A stretch of DNA of 64,000 bases, from positions 1-64,000 of the forward strand of contig NZ_WRPR01000010.1 of assembly GCF_010367455.1 (NCBI RefSeq), written 5' to 3'. Source of the DNA: Candidatus Laterigemmans baculatus. Its GTDB lineage: Bacteria; Planctomycetota; Planctomycetia; Pirellulales; Pirellulaceae. Below, one piece after another: positions 25,472 to 34,791 of the stretch. The position numbers were made by a program, and so were the translations under genes. Numbering within the stretch: the stretch's first letter is position 1; every line of letters begins with the position of its first letter. The notes below the pieces were generated by a model. The model did not search any database and had not been told where the DNA came from. It was given only the letters and a program-made list of their open reading frames with translations.

Positions 25472-27501
25472 TTTTCTTACAGCCGTTGCTGCTGGCCGCG
25501 CTGCCGCTGCTCGCCCTGCCGATCATTATTCATTTGATCAACCAGCGGCGTTATCAGACGCTCCCCTGGGGAGCAATGATGTTTTTGCTGGCAGCCAATC
25601 GCATGTCGCGAGGATACGCCCGCCTTCGCCAGTGGCTGATTTTGCTGTTCCGCGCGGTCGTGATTGCTGCCCTGATCTTCGCGATCAGCCGTCCGCTAGC
25701 GAGCGGGTGGGTCGGAAGCGCGGTCGGTGGCGTCGCCGACACGACGATCGTGCTGCTCGACCGCTCCCCGTCGATGCAGCAACGCAGCGGCGGGTCGAAC
25801 CTTTCAAAGCTGGAGACCGGGACCGCCCAGCTGGCCCGCTCCCTCGCGGCCCTCGGAACCCCGCGATATGTATTGATCGAAAGTGCGACCAATGCGGCTC
25901 GCGAACTGGAGTCGATCGATTCGCTACCTACGCTGTCTCAAGCCGGACCGACCGAAGCGGCAGCGGATGTGCCGGCGATGCTCCTCACGGCACTCGATTA
26001 CATCCGCGCCAACAAAGTCGGCCGGACCGATCTCTGGATCTGTTCGGATTTGCGAGAGAATGATTGGAACCCGAATGATGCCCGCTGGCAGTCGCTCCGC
26101 GAAGCATTCGCCGCACTCGGTCCGCGGGTCCGTTTTCACCTCCTGGCATATCCCGCCCAGCCCGGGGACGGCCGAGCCGCAAAACACTCTCCCACGAACC
26201 ACAGCATCCGGGTGACCGGTGTCCGCCGCCAGTCCGCACAATCCGGAGCCGAGCTCCGCGTTTCCTTGCAAGTGATGCGGACGGCAGCGGCAGAGTCTCA
26301 GCAGCCACTTCCGATCGAGTTCGAGATCGAAGGGGCCCGTTCGGTGCTGAGCGTCGAATGGGAAGGTCCAGTGTTTGAACTGGAAGAGCATTCGATTCCG
26401 CTCCCAGCGAACCTAACGCGGGGGCATGGCCGCGTCTCCATTCCGGCCGATGCCAACCCCGCGGACAACGACTTCTACTTCGTGTTCGACGCTCCACCAC
26501 CGCGACACACGGTGATCGTCTCGGACGACCCAGCCGCGGCCGAGCCGCTGGAGCTCGCTGCACGGATCGCTCCGGCGGCCGACGTCACCAGCACCGCCGA
26601 ACGGATCGACCGCACGCGATTGGCAACGATCGCTTGGGAACGCGTGGCGCTGCTGCTCTGGCACGGCCCGCTACCCCGTGCCGAGCAAGCTGAACTGGTC
26701 GAATCGTTTGTCGCCAGCGGCGGACAGGTGATCTTTTTTCCTCCCCTCGTCGCGGGTCCGGAGACGGCGTTCGGCGTCCGCTGGCAAGATTGGCACGAGT
26801 CGCCCGAGCCGCTCTCGGTTCGCTCGTGGCGGGGCGATGGCGACTTGCTCCGCAACACGCTCAGCGGCCAATCGCTGAGCGTCGGCCAGCTCGAGATCCG
26901 CGGATACAGCAGCCTCGAAGGGGAGGCGACCGAGTTGGCGACCCTGGAGAACAGCGCGCCGCTGCTGGTCCGCGCCGCCACGCCCCGCGGAGGTGCGTAC
27001 TTCTGGACGACCACGCCTCACGAAAAACATTCGACGCTGGCCCGCGACGGCGTGGTGCTGTACGTCACGCTGCAGCGCGCCGCGGCAGCCGGAGCCGAAG
27101 CACTCTCGAGCGTCGCGGAGCGAACCGCGGGTCCGCTCGCGACGCCGACAGGACCCGACGCGACACTCCCACCAGCAGAAGCGTGGGCGCAGCTCGCCGG
27201 CCCCGCCGACGCCCTTTCCTCCGAGTATCCCGTTCGCGCAGGAGTCTACGCCCACGACGATCGGTTGTGGGCGGTCAACCGAGCGAGCAGCGAAGACCGC
27301 GGCGGAGTGCTCAGCGACGAGCGGCTGGCGACTCTGTTTGGTGGACTCCCGCTGCAACGCGTCGATGACCGGGCGGGCAATCTGCAGTCGCTCGTGCAAG
27401 AGGTGTGGCGAGTCTTTCTCATGGGCATGATGGCAGCGATGGTCATCGAAGCGGCCCTCTGCCTTCCCTCCCGGTCGCAGAGTGGAGGGAGCGCGGCATG
27501 A
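25468..27501 (+). CDS. BatA-like membrane VWA protein
   Basis: 677 residues. The N-terminus matches the aerotolerance regulator (BatA) domain: MIFLQPLLLAALPLLALPII and HLINQRRYQTLPWGAMMFL, with a second membrane helix near 50-75. A VWA-like domain follows with DRSPS as its DxSxS motif (about 92-96). The middle has a beta-rich region and a GATase-like fold (GQVIFFPPLVAGPETAFG). A last helix lies at about 645-665. The large central part probably faces the periplasm, anchored at both ends. It overlaps the next gene by ATGA. Confidence 0.87.
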   Translation: MIFLQPLLLAALPLLALPIIIHLINQRRYQTLPWGAMMFLLAANRMSRGYARLRQWLILLFRAVVIAALIFAISRPLASGWVGSAVGGVADTTIVLLDRSPSMQQRSGGSNLSKLETGTAQLARSLAALGTPRYVLIESATNAARELESIDSLPTLSQAGPTEAAADVPAMLLTALDYIRANKVGRTDLWICSDLRENDWNPNDARWQSLREAFAALGPRVRFHLLAYPAQPGDGRAAKHSPTNHSIRVTGVRRQSAQSGAELRVSLQVMRTAAAESQQPLPIEFEIEGARSVLSVEWEGPVFELEEHSIPLPANLTRGHGRVSIPADANPADNDFYFVFDAPPPRHTVIVSDDPAAAEPLELAARIAPAADVTSTAERIDRTRLATIAWERVALLLWHGPLPRAEQAELVESFVASGGQVIFFPPLVAGPETAFGVRWQDWHESPEPLSVRSWRGDGDLLRNTLSGQSLSVGQLEIRGYSSLEGEATELATLENSAPLLVRAATPRGGAYFWTTTPHEKHSTLARDGVVLYVTLQRAAAAGAEALSSVAERTAGPLATPTGPDATLPPAEAWAQLAGPADALSSEYPVRAGVYAHDDRLWAVNRASSEDRGGVLSDERLATLFGGLPLQRVDDRAGNLQSLVQEVWRVFLMGMMAAMVIEAALCLPSRSQSGGSAA

Positions 27502-29726
27502 ATCTCTCCCGTTCGCTGCAGTGGGCCTGGACGCCCTGGACGCTGCTGTTCTCCGTGCTCGCCTTGGCGATCGCCGCTGTGCTTTCCTGGCTCGCCTGGA
27601 AGCGGAGCGGATATCGCCGTTCGATCCTGGGGCTCGAGCTCGTCCGGCTCGCGCTGCTGGCCACCGCAGCCCTCTTGCTCAACGGGCCGGAATGGATCGA
27701 GGAGTATCGCCCGGCGAGCAAGCCGACGGTCGTCGTCTTATGGGACGATTCGCCGAGCATGGAGACGCGGGATGTGGTCGCAGAAACCTCTGGCGGCGCG
27801 TCGGGCGCTGGCGGTGGCTCTGGCACGGCGGCGGGCCCGCCCCTGTCGCGCCGCGAAGCTCTCGCGCCGCTGACCGATTCCGCGGCGTGGCAAACGCTCG
27901 ACGAAGACGCAGACGTCGTCGTGCAGCGGATCGCCGCGAGTGGGCAAGGGACTGACCTGTCAGAGCCGCTCTCAAAGGTCGCCGAGGCTCATGAAAACTT
28001 GATCGGCGTCGTGCTCGCCTCCGATGGCGATTGGAACGCAGGAGCGCCGCCGGTCGGTGCCGCGAGCCGACTGCGGGCGCGTGGCGTCCCCGTATTCGCG
28101 ATCCCGGTCGGCAGCACGACGCGTCTGCCCGATCTGGAACTGGTCAGTTTCGACGTCCCCACGTTTGCTGTGCAGGGCAAAAGCGTTCGCATTCCCTTCA
28201 CCATCGACAGCTCGCTACCCCGCGATTACGCCACGACCGTGACGCTCCGCAGTCCAGGTGGCAAGGCAGTGGAGAAGCAAATTCGGATCGCTGCAATGGG
28301 GCGGACGAGCGAGGCGATCGTTTGGGAACCGGGAGAACTGGGCGAGGCGACGTTGACGCTCGAAGTTCCCAGTCATGCCGAAGAGATCCTCAGCGACAAC
28401 AACCGAGTCACCGCTCCGATCTCGGTACGCGAAGAAAAGCTGCGAGTTCTGATCGTCGAATCGTACCCGCGGTGGGAGTATCGCTACCTGAGAAATGCAC
28501 TCTCGCGAGATCCCGGTGTGGAGGTTTCGTGCTTGCTCTTTCACCCGGGGCTGAGCCGGGTCGGCGGCGGCAGCATCGACTACATCCAGCGCTTCCCCGA
28601 AGGGAAAGACGAGCTGGCCGAGTACGACGTGGTGTTCCTCGGCGACGTGGGGATCGATGACGAGCAGTTGACCGTCGAACAGTGCTCACTCGTCAAAGGT
28701 TTGGTCGAGCATCAAGCGAGCGGCTTGGTCTTTCTGCCCGGCTGGCAAGGCCGCCAGTTCAGCTTGCTGGAAACCGAGCTGCAGGATTTGTATCCGGTGG
28801 TCTTGGACGAGACGCAGCCCGGCGGCTGGGGCTCGCGAACCCCTCAGCAATTCGAGCTGACCGAGTCGGGGCGGCGGAGCCTGCTGACGAAATTGGCCGA
28901 CACTCACGACGAGAATGTCGCGGTCTGGGAATCGCTTCCCGGCTTTCAGTGGTACGCCCCGGTCCGTCGAGCCAAGGCGGGGACCGAGGTGTTGAGCGTG
29001 CATCGGGAGGTGAGCAACCAGTACGGGCGGCTGCCGTTGCTGGTCACGCGAAAGTTCGGTGCCGGCAAGGTGTTGTTCATGGGGACCGATGGAGCGTGGC
29101 GGTGGCGGAAAGGCGTGGAAGACCTCTACCACTACCGTTTCTGGGGTCAGGTCGTTCGGTGGATGGCCTACCAGCGCAACATGGCGGCCGGCGAATCGAT
29201 GCGGTTGTACTATTCGCCCGAACAGCCGCAGGTTCGGCAGACGATCACGTTCAACGCCAACGTGATGGACTCGAGCGGCGAACCGCTCGCCGCAGGAGAC
29301 GTCACGGCCCGCGTGGTCGCTCCCTCGGGTGCGGCGGAGACGATCCGGTTTCACCATACGGGCGAAGCCTGGGGAGCTTTTGCGGGACGCTACACCGCCG
29401 AGGAACCGGGCAACCACGCCGTGACGCTGCATTGCCAGCAGACCCAAGCCTCGCTCGAAGCCACCCTGTTCGTCCAAGGGGCACCGCTCGAGCAGGTCGG
29501 CAAACCGGCGCGGCCCGAGGTTTTGGAAGAAATCACTCGCGTGACTCGCGGCAAAGTCGTCGCACTCGATAAAGTGGAGGAGGTCGCTCGCTCGCTGGCC
29601 GCTTTGCCCGCTCCACCGGCGTCGGTCCGCCGCGTCCAGCTGTGGAGTCATCCGGCGGTGGCCGGCGTGATCATCGCGCTGCTGGGATTGTTCTGGGTCG
29701 GACGCAAAATCGTGGGACTGGTTTAA
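27498..29726 (+). CDS. Membrane VWA / glutamine-amidotransferase-like protein
   Basis: 742 residues from ATG 27498, preceded by GGAGGGAG and overlapping the previous stop. Two N-terminal helices (about 15-60) are followed by a VWA-like motif DDSPS near 85 and a Gly/Ala-rich insert. Residues 310-440 resemble the class I amidotransferase-like fold often fused in planctomycete VWA proteins (LRVLIVESYPRWEYRYLRNA, YDVVFLGDVGID, GLVFLPGWQGRQFSL). The catalytic Cys-His-Glu set is not obvious, so it may be a binding domain only. A helix ends the protein. It works with the BatA-like neighbour in the MoxR system by inference. Confidence 0.83.
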   Translation: MNLSRSLQWAWTPWTLLFSVLALAIAAVLSWLAWKRSGYRRSILGLELVRLALLATAALLLNGPEWIEEYRPASKPTVVVLWDDSPSMETRDVVAETSGGASGAGGGSGTAAGPPLSRREALAPLTDSAAWQTLDEDADVVVQRIAASGQGTDLSEPLSKVAEAHENLIGVVLASDGDWNAGAPPVGAASRLRARGVPVFAIPVGSTTRLPDLELVSFDVPTFAVQGKSVRIPFTIDSSLPRDYATTVTLRSPGGKAVEKQIRIAAMGRTSEAIVWEPGELGEATLTLEVPSHAEEILSDNNRVTAPISVREEKLRVLIVESYPRWEYRYLRNALSRDPGVEVSCLLFHPGLSRVGGGSIDYIQRFPEGKDELAEYDVVFLGDVGIDDEQLTVEQCSLVKGLVEHQASGLVFLPGWQGRQFSLLETELQDLYPVVLDETQPGGWGSRTPQQFELTESGRRSLLTKLADTHDENVAVWESLPGFQWYAPVRRAKAGTEVLSVHREVSNQYGRLPLLVTRKFGAGKVLFMGTDGAWRWRKGVEDLYHYRFWGQVVRWMAYQRNMAAGESMRLYYSPEQPQVRQTITFNANVMDSSGEPLAAGDVTARVVAPSGAAETIRFHHTGEAWGAFAGRYTAEEPGNHAVTLHCQQTQASLEATLFVQGAPLEQVGKPARPEVLEEITRVTRGKVVALDKVEEVARSLAALPAPPASVRRVQLWSHPAVAGVIIALLGLFWVGRKIVGLV

Positions 29727-29729
29727 AGC

Positions 29730-32700
29730 ATGGACAGGCACCCGGGCGACGGGCTCGACCCACTGCGGGTCCCCGACTCACTGCAGCGACAACTGTTCGC
29801 TTACCGCCGCCGCGTTCGCTTCACCAAGATGGCCGAAGCGATTGCGATCGCAGCGGCCGCATGGCTCGGCGGGTTTCTCGCCGTGTACGGGATCGACCGA
29901 CTGCTCGACACGCCGGCCGTCATCCGTGGGGGCGTTCTGCTCGCCTCGCTCGCGGCGACCGCAATCATCCCTTGGTTTCTTCACCGCTGGGTGTGGCGTC
30001 AAAGCGATCTCGAACAACTGGCTCGGCTCCTCCGCCGTCAGCTGCCTCGCGTGGGCGAACCCTTGCTCGGCGTGATCGAATTGACGCGCAACTCCGCCGA
30101 GCAGTCCCGCTCGCTCGCTCTCTGCCAAGCGGCGATGCGGCAGGTGGCCAGCGATGCCAAAGGGCAAGACTTCCTCCAGGCAGTACCGACATCGCGGCAC
30201 CGCTTGTGGAGCGGAGTGGCAGCATCCGCGGTCCTGGTCGTCGCGCTGCTCGGAGTGCTCTATCCAGCCGCGGCAGCCATCGCCGCGGTCCGCTTTGCCG
30301 CCCCCTGGAGCAAAACCCCTCGCTACACATTTACCGCGATCGATCCGCTTCCCCAGCCGTGGGTCGTGCCGCATGGCGAACCGACTACGCTTCGAATCGC
30401 ACTCCAGAAATCCTCACCGTGGCAACCGCGGCAGGGAGAGTTGGTGGTCGATTCCCAACCGCCGATCACCGCCGAGCTCGAGAGGGGCCAGTACCGTTTT
30501 GCAGTTCCGCCTCAAATCGATTCCCAGTGGCTGACGGTCCGCATCGGCGACCTTTCGCAGCGAGTCCGCCTCGAGCCGATGCTGCGTCCTTCGCTCGAGC
30601 AGATCGTGGCCGAAGTCACGCTCCCAGAATATCTTGACCGCAGCGAAAAGGTGCGGCAGGACGTCCGCGGCGGAGCTCTCCGCGTGGTCAAAGGGAGCGG
30701 CATCGAAGTGACCGCCACCGCCAACCGCCCGCTCGCCGCGGCCACCGTTCAGTCGGAAGAAACCCCGCCCGTCGCGATCCCTGTGCGTCAGCCGAACAAG
30801 CTGGCAAGCGGGCTGACTCGCTTCTCCCGATCCGGCAAGATGCGGCTGGACTGGCGCGACCACTGGGGGTTGGCCGCCAGCGAACCATTCGCGCTCGCCG
30901 TGACGGCTTTTGACGACGAAGCTCCGACGCTGATCTGCGAGGATCTGCCGCGGCAGGCAGTCGTCCTGCAATCCGAACTGCTGACGTTCAACGTCATCGC
31001 CAACGACGACTTTGGCATCCGCCGCGTCGGGCTCGCCTGGCGTCCGCTCCGTGAAGCCGAACCGTCGGCAGGGAACGATTCGCAGTCCCCTGATTCGCAG
31101 CCCACTGGCGGGGAACGAGTCTTGGCCGCGGGCGACAGCGACCGCGAAATACTCGAAGCGGCCGGGACGTTTTCGGCGGACTCGCTGGGGATCGAGCCAC
31201 AGCCGATCGAATTGTTCGTCTGGGCCGAAGATTATTTGCCCGAGCGTCCCCGCACGTTCTCGCCTCCCCACGTGCTGTACGTCCTGACGCCCGACGAGCA
31301 CGCGATCTGGATCAGCGAACAGCTCGCCAAATGGCATCGCCAAGCGCTCGAGGTCCGCGACCGCGAGTTGCAGTTGTACGAGGTCAACAAAGAGCTGCGT
31401 CAGCTCTCAGCGGCTGAACTCGACCAGCCCGAAACGCGGCAGCGGATCGACCGGCAAGCGACGGCCGAGCGGTCGAACGGGCGGCGGCTGGCGGACCTGA
31501 GCGACGTGGGCGAATCGCTACTCCGCTCCGCCGCGCGGAATCCGGAGCTCGGCGTCGGCCACCTCGATCGCTGGGCCGAAACGCTGCAGGTCCTCGAGGA
31601 CGTCTCCGCCAACCGCATGCCGTCGGTGGCGGACCTGCTCAGCCGAGCCGCCCAAAGCGCAACCGTGCAAAGCGCAACCGTGCAAAACCGAACCGCTCAA
31701 AACCCAACCACGCAAAGCCCCACGGCGGGCAACTCCCGCGCGAACCCGTCGGCTGCGGCCGCGCCGGCGGCGGAACAAGCGGCCGAGGAGAAACCCGAGC
31801 CGCCGGCCGCGGCTCCGCGCGTGGTCGATGCCGAGTCGTCGCAACGCGGCCCCCACGAAGCGCTTCCTGCGGACCAGGCGAGTCTCGCGGACGAGCCGGA
31901 AGCGGCCGAGGAAAAACCTTCACCGCAGCCACTTCGGCTGCCGGGCACGACCGTCGCGGGATCGGGAACGTCGCGAGCCGCAGCCCCGCCGCCCGATGAG
32001 AGTTCCGATGAGAGTCCCGCTGAGAGTCCCGCTGAGAGTCCCGCTGAGAGTCCCGCTGAGAGTCCCGCTGAGAGTCCCGCTGAAGAGACGCTCGCCGAGG
32101 CGGTCAGCGAACAGGAGGAACTGCTCGCCGAGTTCAATCGGATCGCCGAAGAGCTGAACACGGTCCTGGCCAATCTCGAAGGGAGCACTCTGGTCAAACG
32201 GCTCAAGGCCGCCTCGCGAGCTCAAGACCGAATCGCCGGCCAGATCAGCGACCGCATCGGCTCCGCTTTCGGCCGCCCCGACTATCGGATCGACGAGGCG
32301 GTCCAAGACGAGCTGACGGAATTGGCGTCCGCAGAAGAGGCCAGCAGCCGCGAGCTGTCGATCATCATGGACGACCTGGCCGCCTACTTTCAGCGACGAC
32401 GTTTTGCCCGCTTCCAATCGGTGCTCGACGAGATGCGGGAGGCGGATGTCGTGGGGGGACTGCGGCAGCTGGTTGAAGAGATTCCCGACGACCAGGGCCT
32501 GTCGCTCGCGCAGTGTGAATATTGGTCCGACACCCTCGACCGCTGGGCGGATGACCTGGTCGATCCCGCTTGCGATGGGTCGTGCCCGGGGAGCAAGTCA
32601 CAAGAGAGTCTGCCTCCATCGGTCGTGCTGGAAGTGATGCAGATCCTCGAAGCCGAGATGAACCTCCGCGAAGAAACGCGCGTGGCCGAGCAAGCCGAGT

Positions 32701-33194
32701 CGGCTCAACAGCCCGCCGAGCACGAGGCCGAAGCCCGCCGTCTGGCCGCTTCGCAAACCGGGCTGGCCGAGCGGACCGGGGCGGTGAATGGGCAGATCAA
32801 AGAGCTGCCGGAGAGTGGAAAGCATTTTGCCGCCGAACTTGCGTTACTCTCCGAAGTCGAAATGGTGATGCGCGAGTCGGCCTCGATCCTACGGCGTCCG
32901 GAAACCGGAGCCCCGGCGATCGCAGCGGAGACCGAAGTGATCGAATTGCTGCTGCAGTCCAAGCGAATCAATCCGAAGTCGGGAGGCGGAGGTGGCTCGG
33001 CCCCCGGCGGCGGCGGAACGGGAACAACAGTCGACTCCGCCCTCGCCTTGGTCGGCGCGGGGATCAACGCCAAGGAGGTCCGAGAGTCGCGTGAAGTGCC
33101 GCAGATGACCGGCGAAACAGGCAGCAGCTTTCCCGAAGAGTTCCGTCACGGACTGGACGAATACTTCAACCGCCTCGAACACCGAGTCCCATGA
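29730..33194 (+). CDS. Large DUF4175-like membrane coiled-coil protein
   Basis: 1154 residues, three bases after the preceding gene. Two or three N-terminal membrane helices (about 40-95 and 165-195) are followed by beta-rich regions (200-500), then long helical coiled-coil regions. The middle (about 640-790) is a disordered segment with two minisatellites: 15-base units (31653-31727) and seven 12-base units (31995-32081) encoding a run of ESPA. The layout resembles DUF4175-type proteins that accompany MoxR/VWA genes, but I do not recognise a catalytic motif. A periplasmic scaffold is a reasonable inference. It overlaps the next gene by ATGA. Confidence 0.75.
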   Translation: MDRHPGDGLDPLRVPDSLQRQLFAYRRRVRFTKMAEAIAIAAAAWLGGFLAVYGIDRLLDTPAVIRGGVLLASLAATAIIPWFLHRWVWRQSDLEQLARLLRRQLPRVGEPLLGVIELTRNSAEQSRSLALCQAAMRQVASDAKGQDFLQAVPTSRHRLWSGVAASAVLVVALLGVLYPAAAAIAAVRFAAPWSKTPRYTFTAIDPLPQPWVVPHGEPTTLRIALQKSSPWQPRQGELVVDSQPPITAELERGQYRFAVPPQIDSQWLTVRIGDLSQRVRLEPMLRPSLEQIVAEVTLPEYLDRSEKVRQDVRGGALRVVKGSGIEVTATANRPLAAATVQSEETPPVAIPVRQPNKLASGLTRFSRSGKMRLDWRDHWGLAASEPFALAVTAFDDEAPTLICEDLPRQAVVLQSELLTFNVIANDDFGIRRVGLAWRPLREAEPSAGNDSQSPDSQPTGGERVLAAGDSDREILEAAGTFSADSLGIEPQPIELFVWAEDYLPERPRTFSPPHVLYVLTPDEHAIWISEQLAKWHRQALEVRDRELQLYEVNKELRQLSAAELDQPETRQRIDRQATAERSNGRRLADLSDVGESLLRSAARNPELGVGHLDRWAETLQVLEDVSANRMPSVADLLSRAAQSATVQSATVQNRTAQNPTTQSPTAGNSRANPSAAAAPAAEQAAEEKPEPPAAAPRVVDAESSQRGPHEALPADQASLADEPEAAEEKPSPQPLRLPGTTVAGSGTSRAAAPPPDESSDESPAESPAESPAESPAESPAESPAEETLAEAVSEQEELLAEFNRIAEELNTVLANLEGSTLVKRLKAASRAQDRIAGQISDRIGSAFGRPDYRIDEAVQDELTELASAEEASSRELSIIMDDLAAYFQRRRFARFQSVLDEMREADVVGGLRQLVEEIPDDQGLSLAQCEYWSDTLDRWADDLVDPACDGSCPGSKSQESLPPSVVLEVMQILEAEMNLREETRVAEQAESAQQPAEHEAEARRLAASQTGLAERTGAVNGQIKELPESGKHFAAELALLSEVEMVMRESASILRRPETGAPAIAAETEVIELLLQSKRINPKSGGGGGSAPGGGGTGTTVDSALALVGAGINAKEVRESREVPQMTGETGSSFPEEFRHGLDEYFNRLEHRVP

Positions 33195-34015
33195 CCGCAG
33201 CTCTCTCATCTGCCGAGCCCTTTCTGCGGGCCCTTCCGCGCCGCCTCTTCGGCTTCGCGCCATGCATCGGACTGGCGGCCTGCCTCGTGCTGTCCTCACC
33301 GCGGGTCGCCGATGCGCAGTTCGACGACAATGATCCGATCTTCTCGGTGAAACCACCTGCCGCTGCGCCCGAGGAGGATCCAGGACCGGCGGTCGACATT
33401 CGCGGCGATGTGCGTCCGCTACTGGCAGTCGAACTTGGCTTGATTCGGCGAGTCTGCCAACCGACTCCCGCGCAGAAAAAACAGATCGCCGCGGCGGCGG
33501 ACGAATGCCTCGACGCCCTCAACATGATCGCCGTGCTCAATCAAGGAGAGCAGGGGGGCGGATCCGAGATCGTCGCCGTCACCAGAAACGGTGTCCAGCT
33601 GACGGAACTGCCGCTCACACGGATCGAGCGAGAAATGGCCAAGGCTCTCCGCCCGATCCTCTCGCCCGAGCAGCATGCGGCTTACGTCGATGAAACCATC
33701 AAGCGAGCCGAATCGCGGCGACAGAGTGTGGTCTCCGTCGCAGTCCTGCTGATCGACCAGCAACTGATCCTGACCGACGAGCAGCGAGAAAGAATCACCG
33801 CGCGGCTACTCGACGAATGGCAAGAGGCAGCGGCGGTCCCGATTGAAATGTACATCTCCAACCCGCAGCACTTCCCCGACTTGCCCGGAAGCGTGATGCG
33901 TTCGGAGCTGGACCCCGAGCAAATGGTCGTTTGGGTATCGCTCAAAAAAACGCGATTTCCGTTCTATGTCGGACGCGCTGCGATGAATCCCTGGGAGGAG
34001 GAACTTCTTCCATGA
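33191..34015 (+). CDS. Exported helical protein with LTxxQ-like motif
   Basis: 274 residues with an N-terminal signal peptide ending near ADAQ (about 43). The mature protein is mostly helical. It contains LTDEQRERITARLLDEW at about 197-213 and LSPEQHAAYVDE, which resemble the LTxxQ motif of Spy/CpxP-type periplasmic proteins. The overall similarity is too weak for a family assignment. It may act as a periplasmic sensor or chaperone for the MoxR/VWA system. Overlaps of four bases on both sides place it firmly in the operon. Confidence 0.75.
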   Translation: MTAALSSAEPFLRALPRRLFGFAPCIGLAACLVLSSPRVADAQFDDNDPIFSVKPPAAAPEEDPGPAVDIRGDVRPLLAVELGLIRRVCQPTPAQKKQIAAAADECLDALNMIAVLNQGEQGGGSEIVAVTRNGVQLTELPLTRIEREMAKALRPILSPEQHAAYVDETIKRAESRRQSVVSVAVLLIDQQLILTDEQRERITARLLDEWQEAAAVPIEMYISNPQHFPDLPGSVMRSELDPEQMVVWVSLKKTRFPFYVGRAAMNPWEEELLP

Positions 34016-34791
34016 ATCGATCACGAACTCAGCTTGCATGCGGCGTCGTTCTGGCATTGAGCGTTTTCGCGCCATCCTCCGCCGCCGCTCAGAATGCGAT
34101 CTCGCCGGCACAGTTCGAGTCGATGATTTTCCAACAATATGGCTCGGCCTCCCTGGTGCGAGAACGGTGGCAATTTTCGCTTAACCGGCAGATCCGCCGG
34201 ATCCACCAGTCGATTCCACTGAGCGACGCCCAGCAGCAAGAATTGCGTCTGGCTGGCCAGGGCGATATTCAACGCTTCTTCAATCGTGTCGTCGCCGCCC
34301 AACATAAGTTTCAAGCACTCTCAGCCGACGAAGCGGATTTCAACGGGGCCTACAAAATTGCGGAGCCCCTGCAACGGGAGTTGGTCGCGGGACCGTTTGG
34401 CAATCAGTCGCTATTCGCCAAAGTCTTGGAAACCACGCTCGACGAATCCCAACGGAAGGTTCACGACGAGATCAAGGCTCTTCGCCGATATCAGCAGAAA
34501 GAGTTCTACGCGCGGATTTACCTTGCCAATCTGGAATCGAATTTACCGATCACCGACAAGCAGCGGGAATTGCTGGTGGAACTACTCGCCTCGCGTCTTG
34601 AAGATATGCCGCAGGGAAACCAGCTTCGCTTCGCATGGGTTGCCTATCACTTGAGTAGCATTTCCACAGAAAAGCTGGCGGAAATTTTTGACGCCGAGCA
34701 GATGGCTGCCCTGCAAAGAATCAAAGCGCTGCAAACGGACGCGGAGCAATTCCTGCGGCAACAAGGAGTGCTCGACGATGGGGCGGAATAG
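34012..34791 (+). CDS. Exported helical protein, second LTxxQ-like gene
   Basis: 259 residues from ATG 34012, with a strong GGGAGGAGGAA site upstream. A signal peptide ends at SSAAAQ (about 26). The rest is helical, with IPLSDAQQQELRLAGQGDI and LPITDKQRELLVELLAS, similar in spacing and style to the preceding gene. The two may be distant paralogues produced by duplication. No enzymatic motif is visible. Base composition is slightly less GC-rich than in neighbouring genes. Confidence 0.75.
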   Translation: MNRSRTQLACGVVLALSVFAPSSAAAQNAISPAQFESMIFQQYGSASLVRERWQFSLNRQIRRIHQSIPLSDAQQQELRLAGQGDIQRFFNRVVAAQHKFQALSADEADFNGAYKIAEPLQRELVAGPFGNQSLFAKVLETTLDESQRKVHDEIKALRRYQQKEFYARIYLANLESNLPITDKQRELLVELLASRLEDMPQGNQLRFAWVAYHLSSISTEKLAEIFDAEQMAALQRIKALQTDAEQFLRQQGVLDDGAE

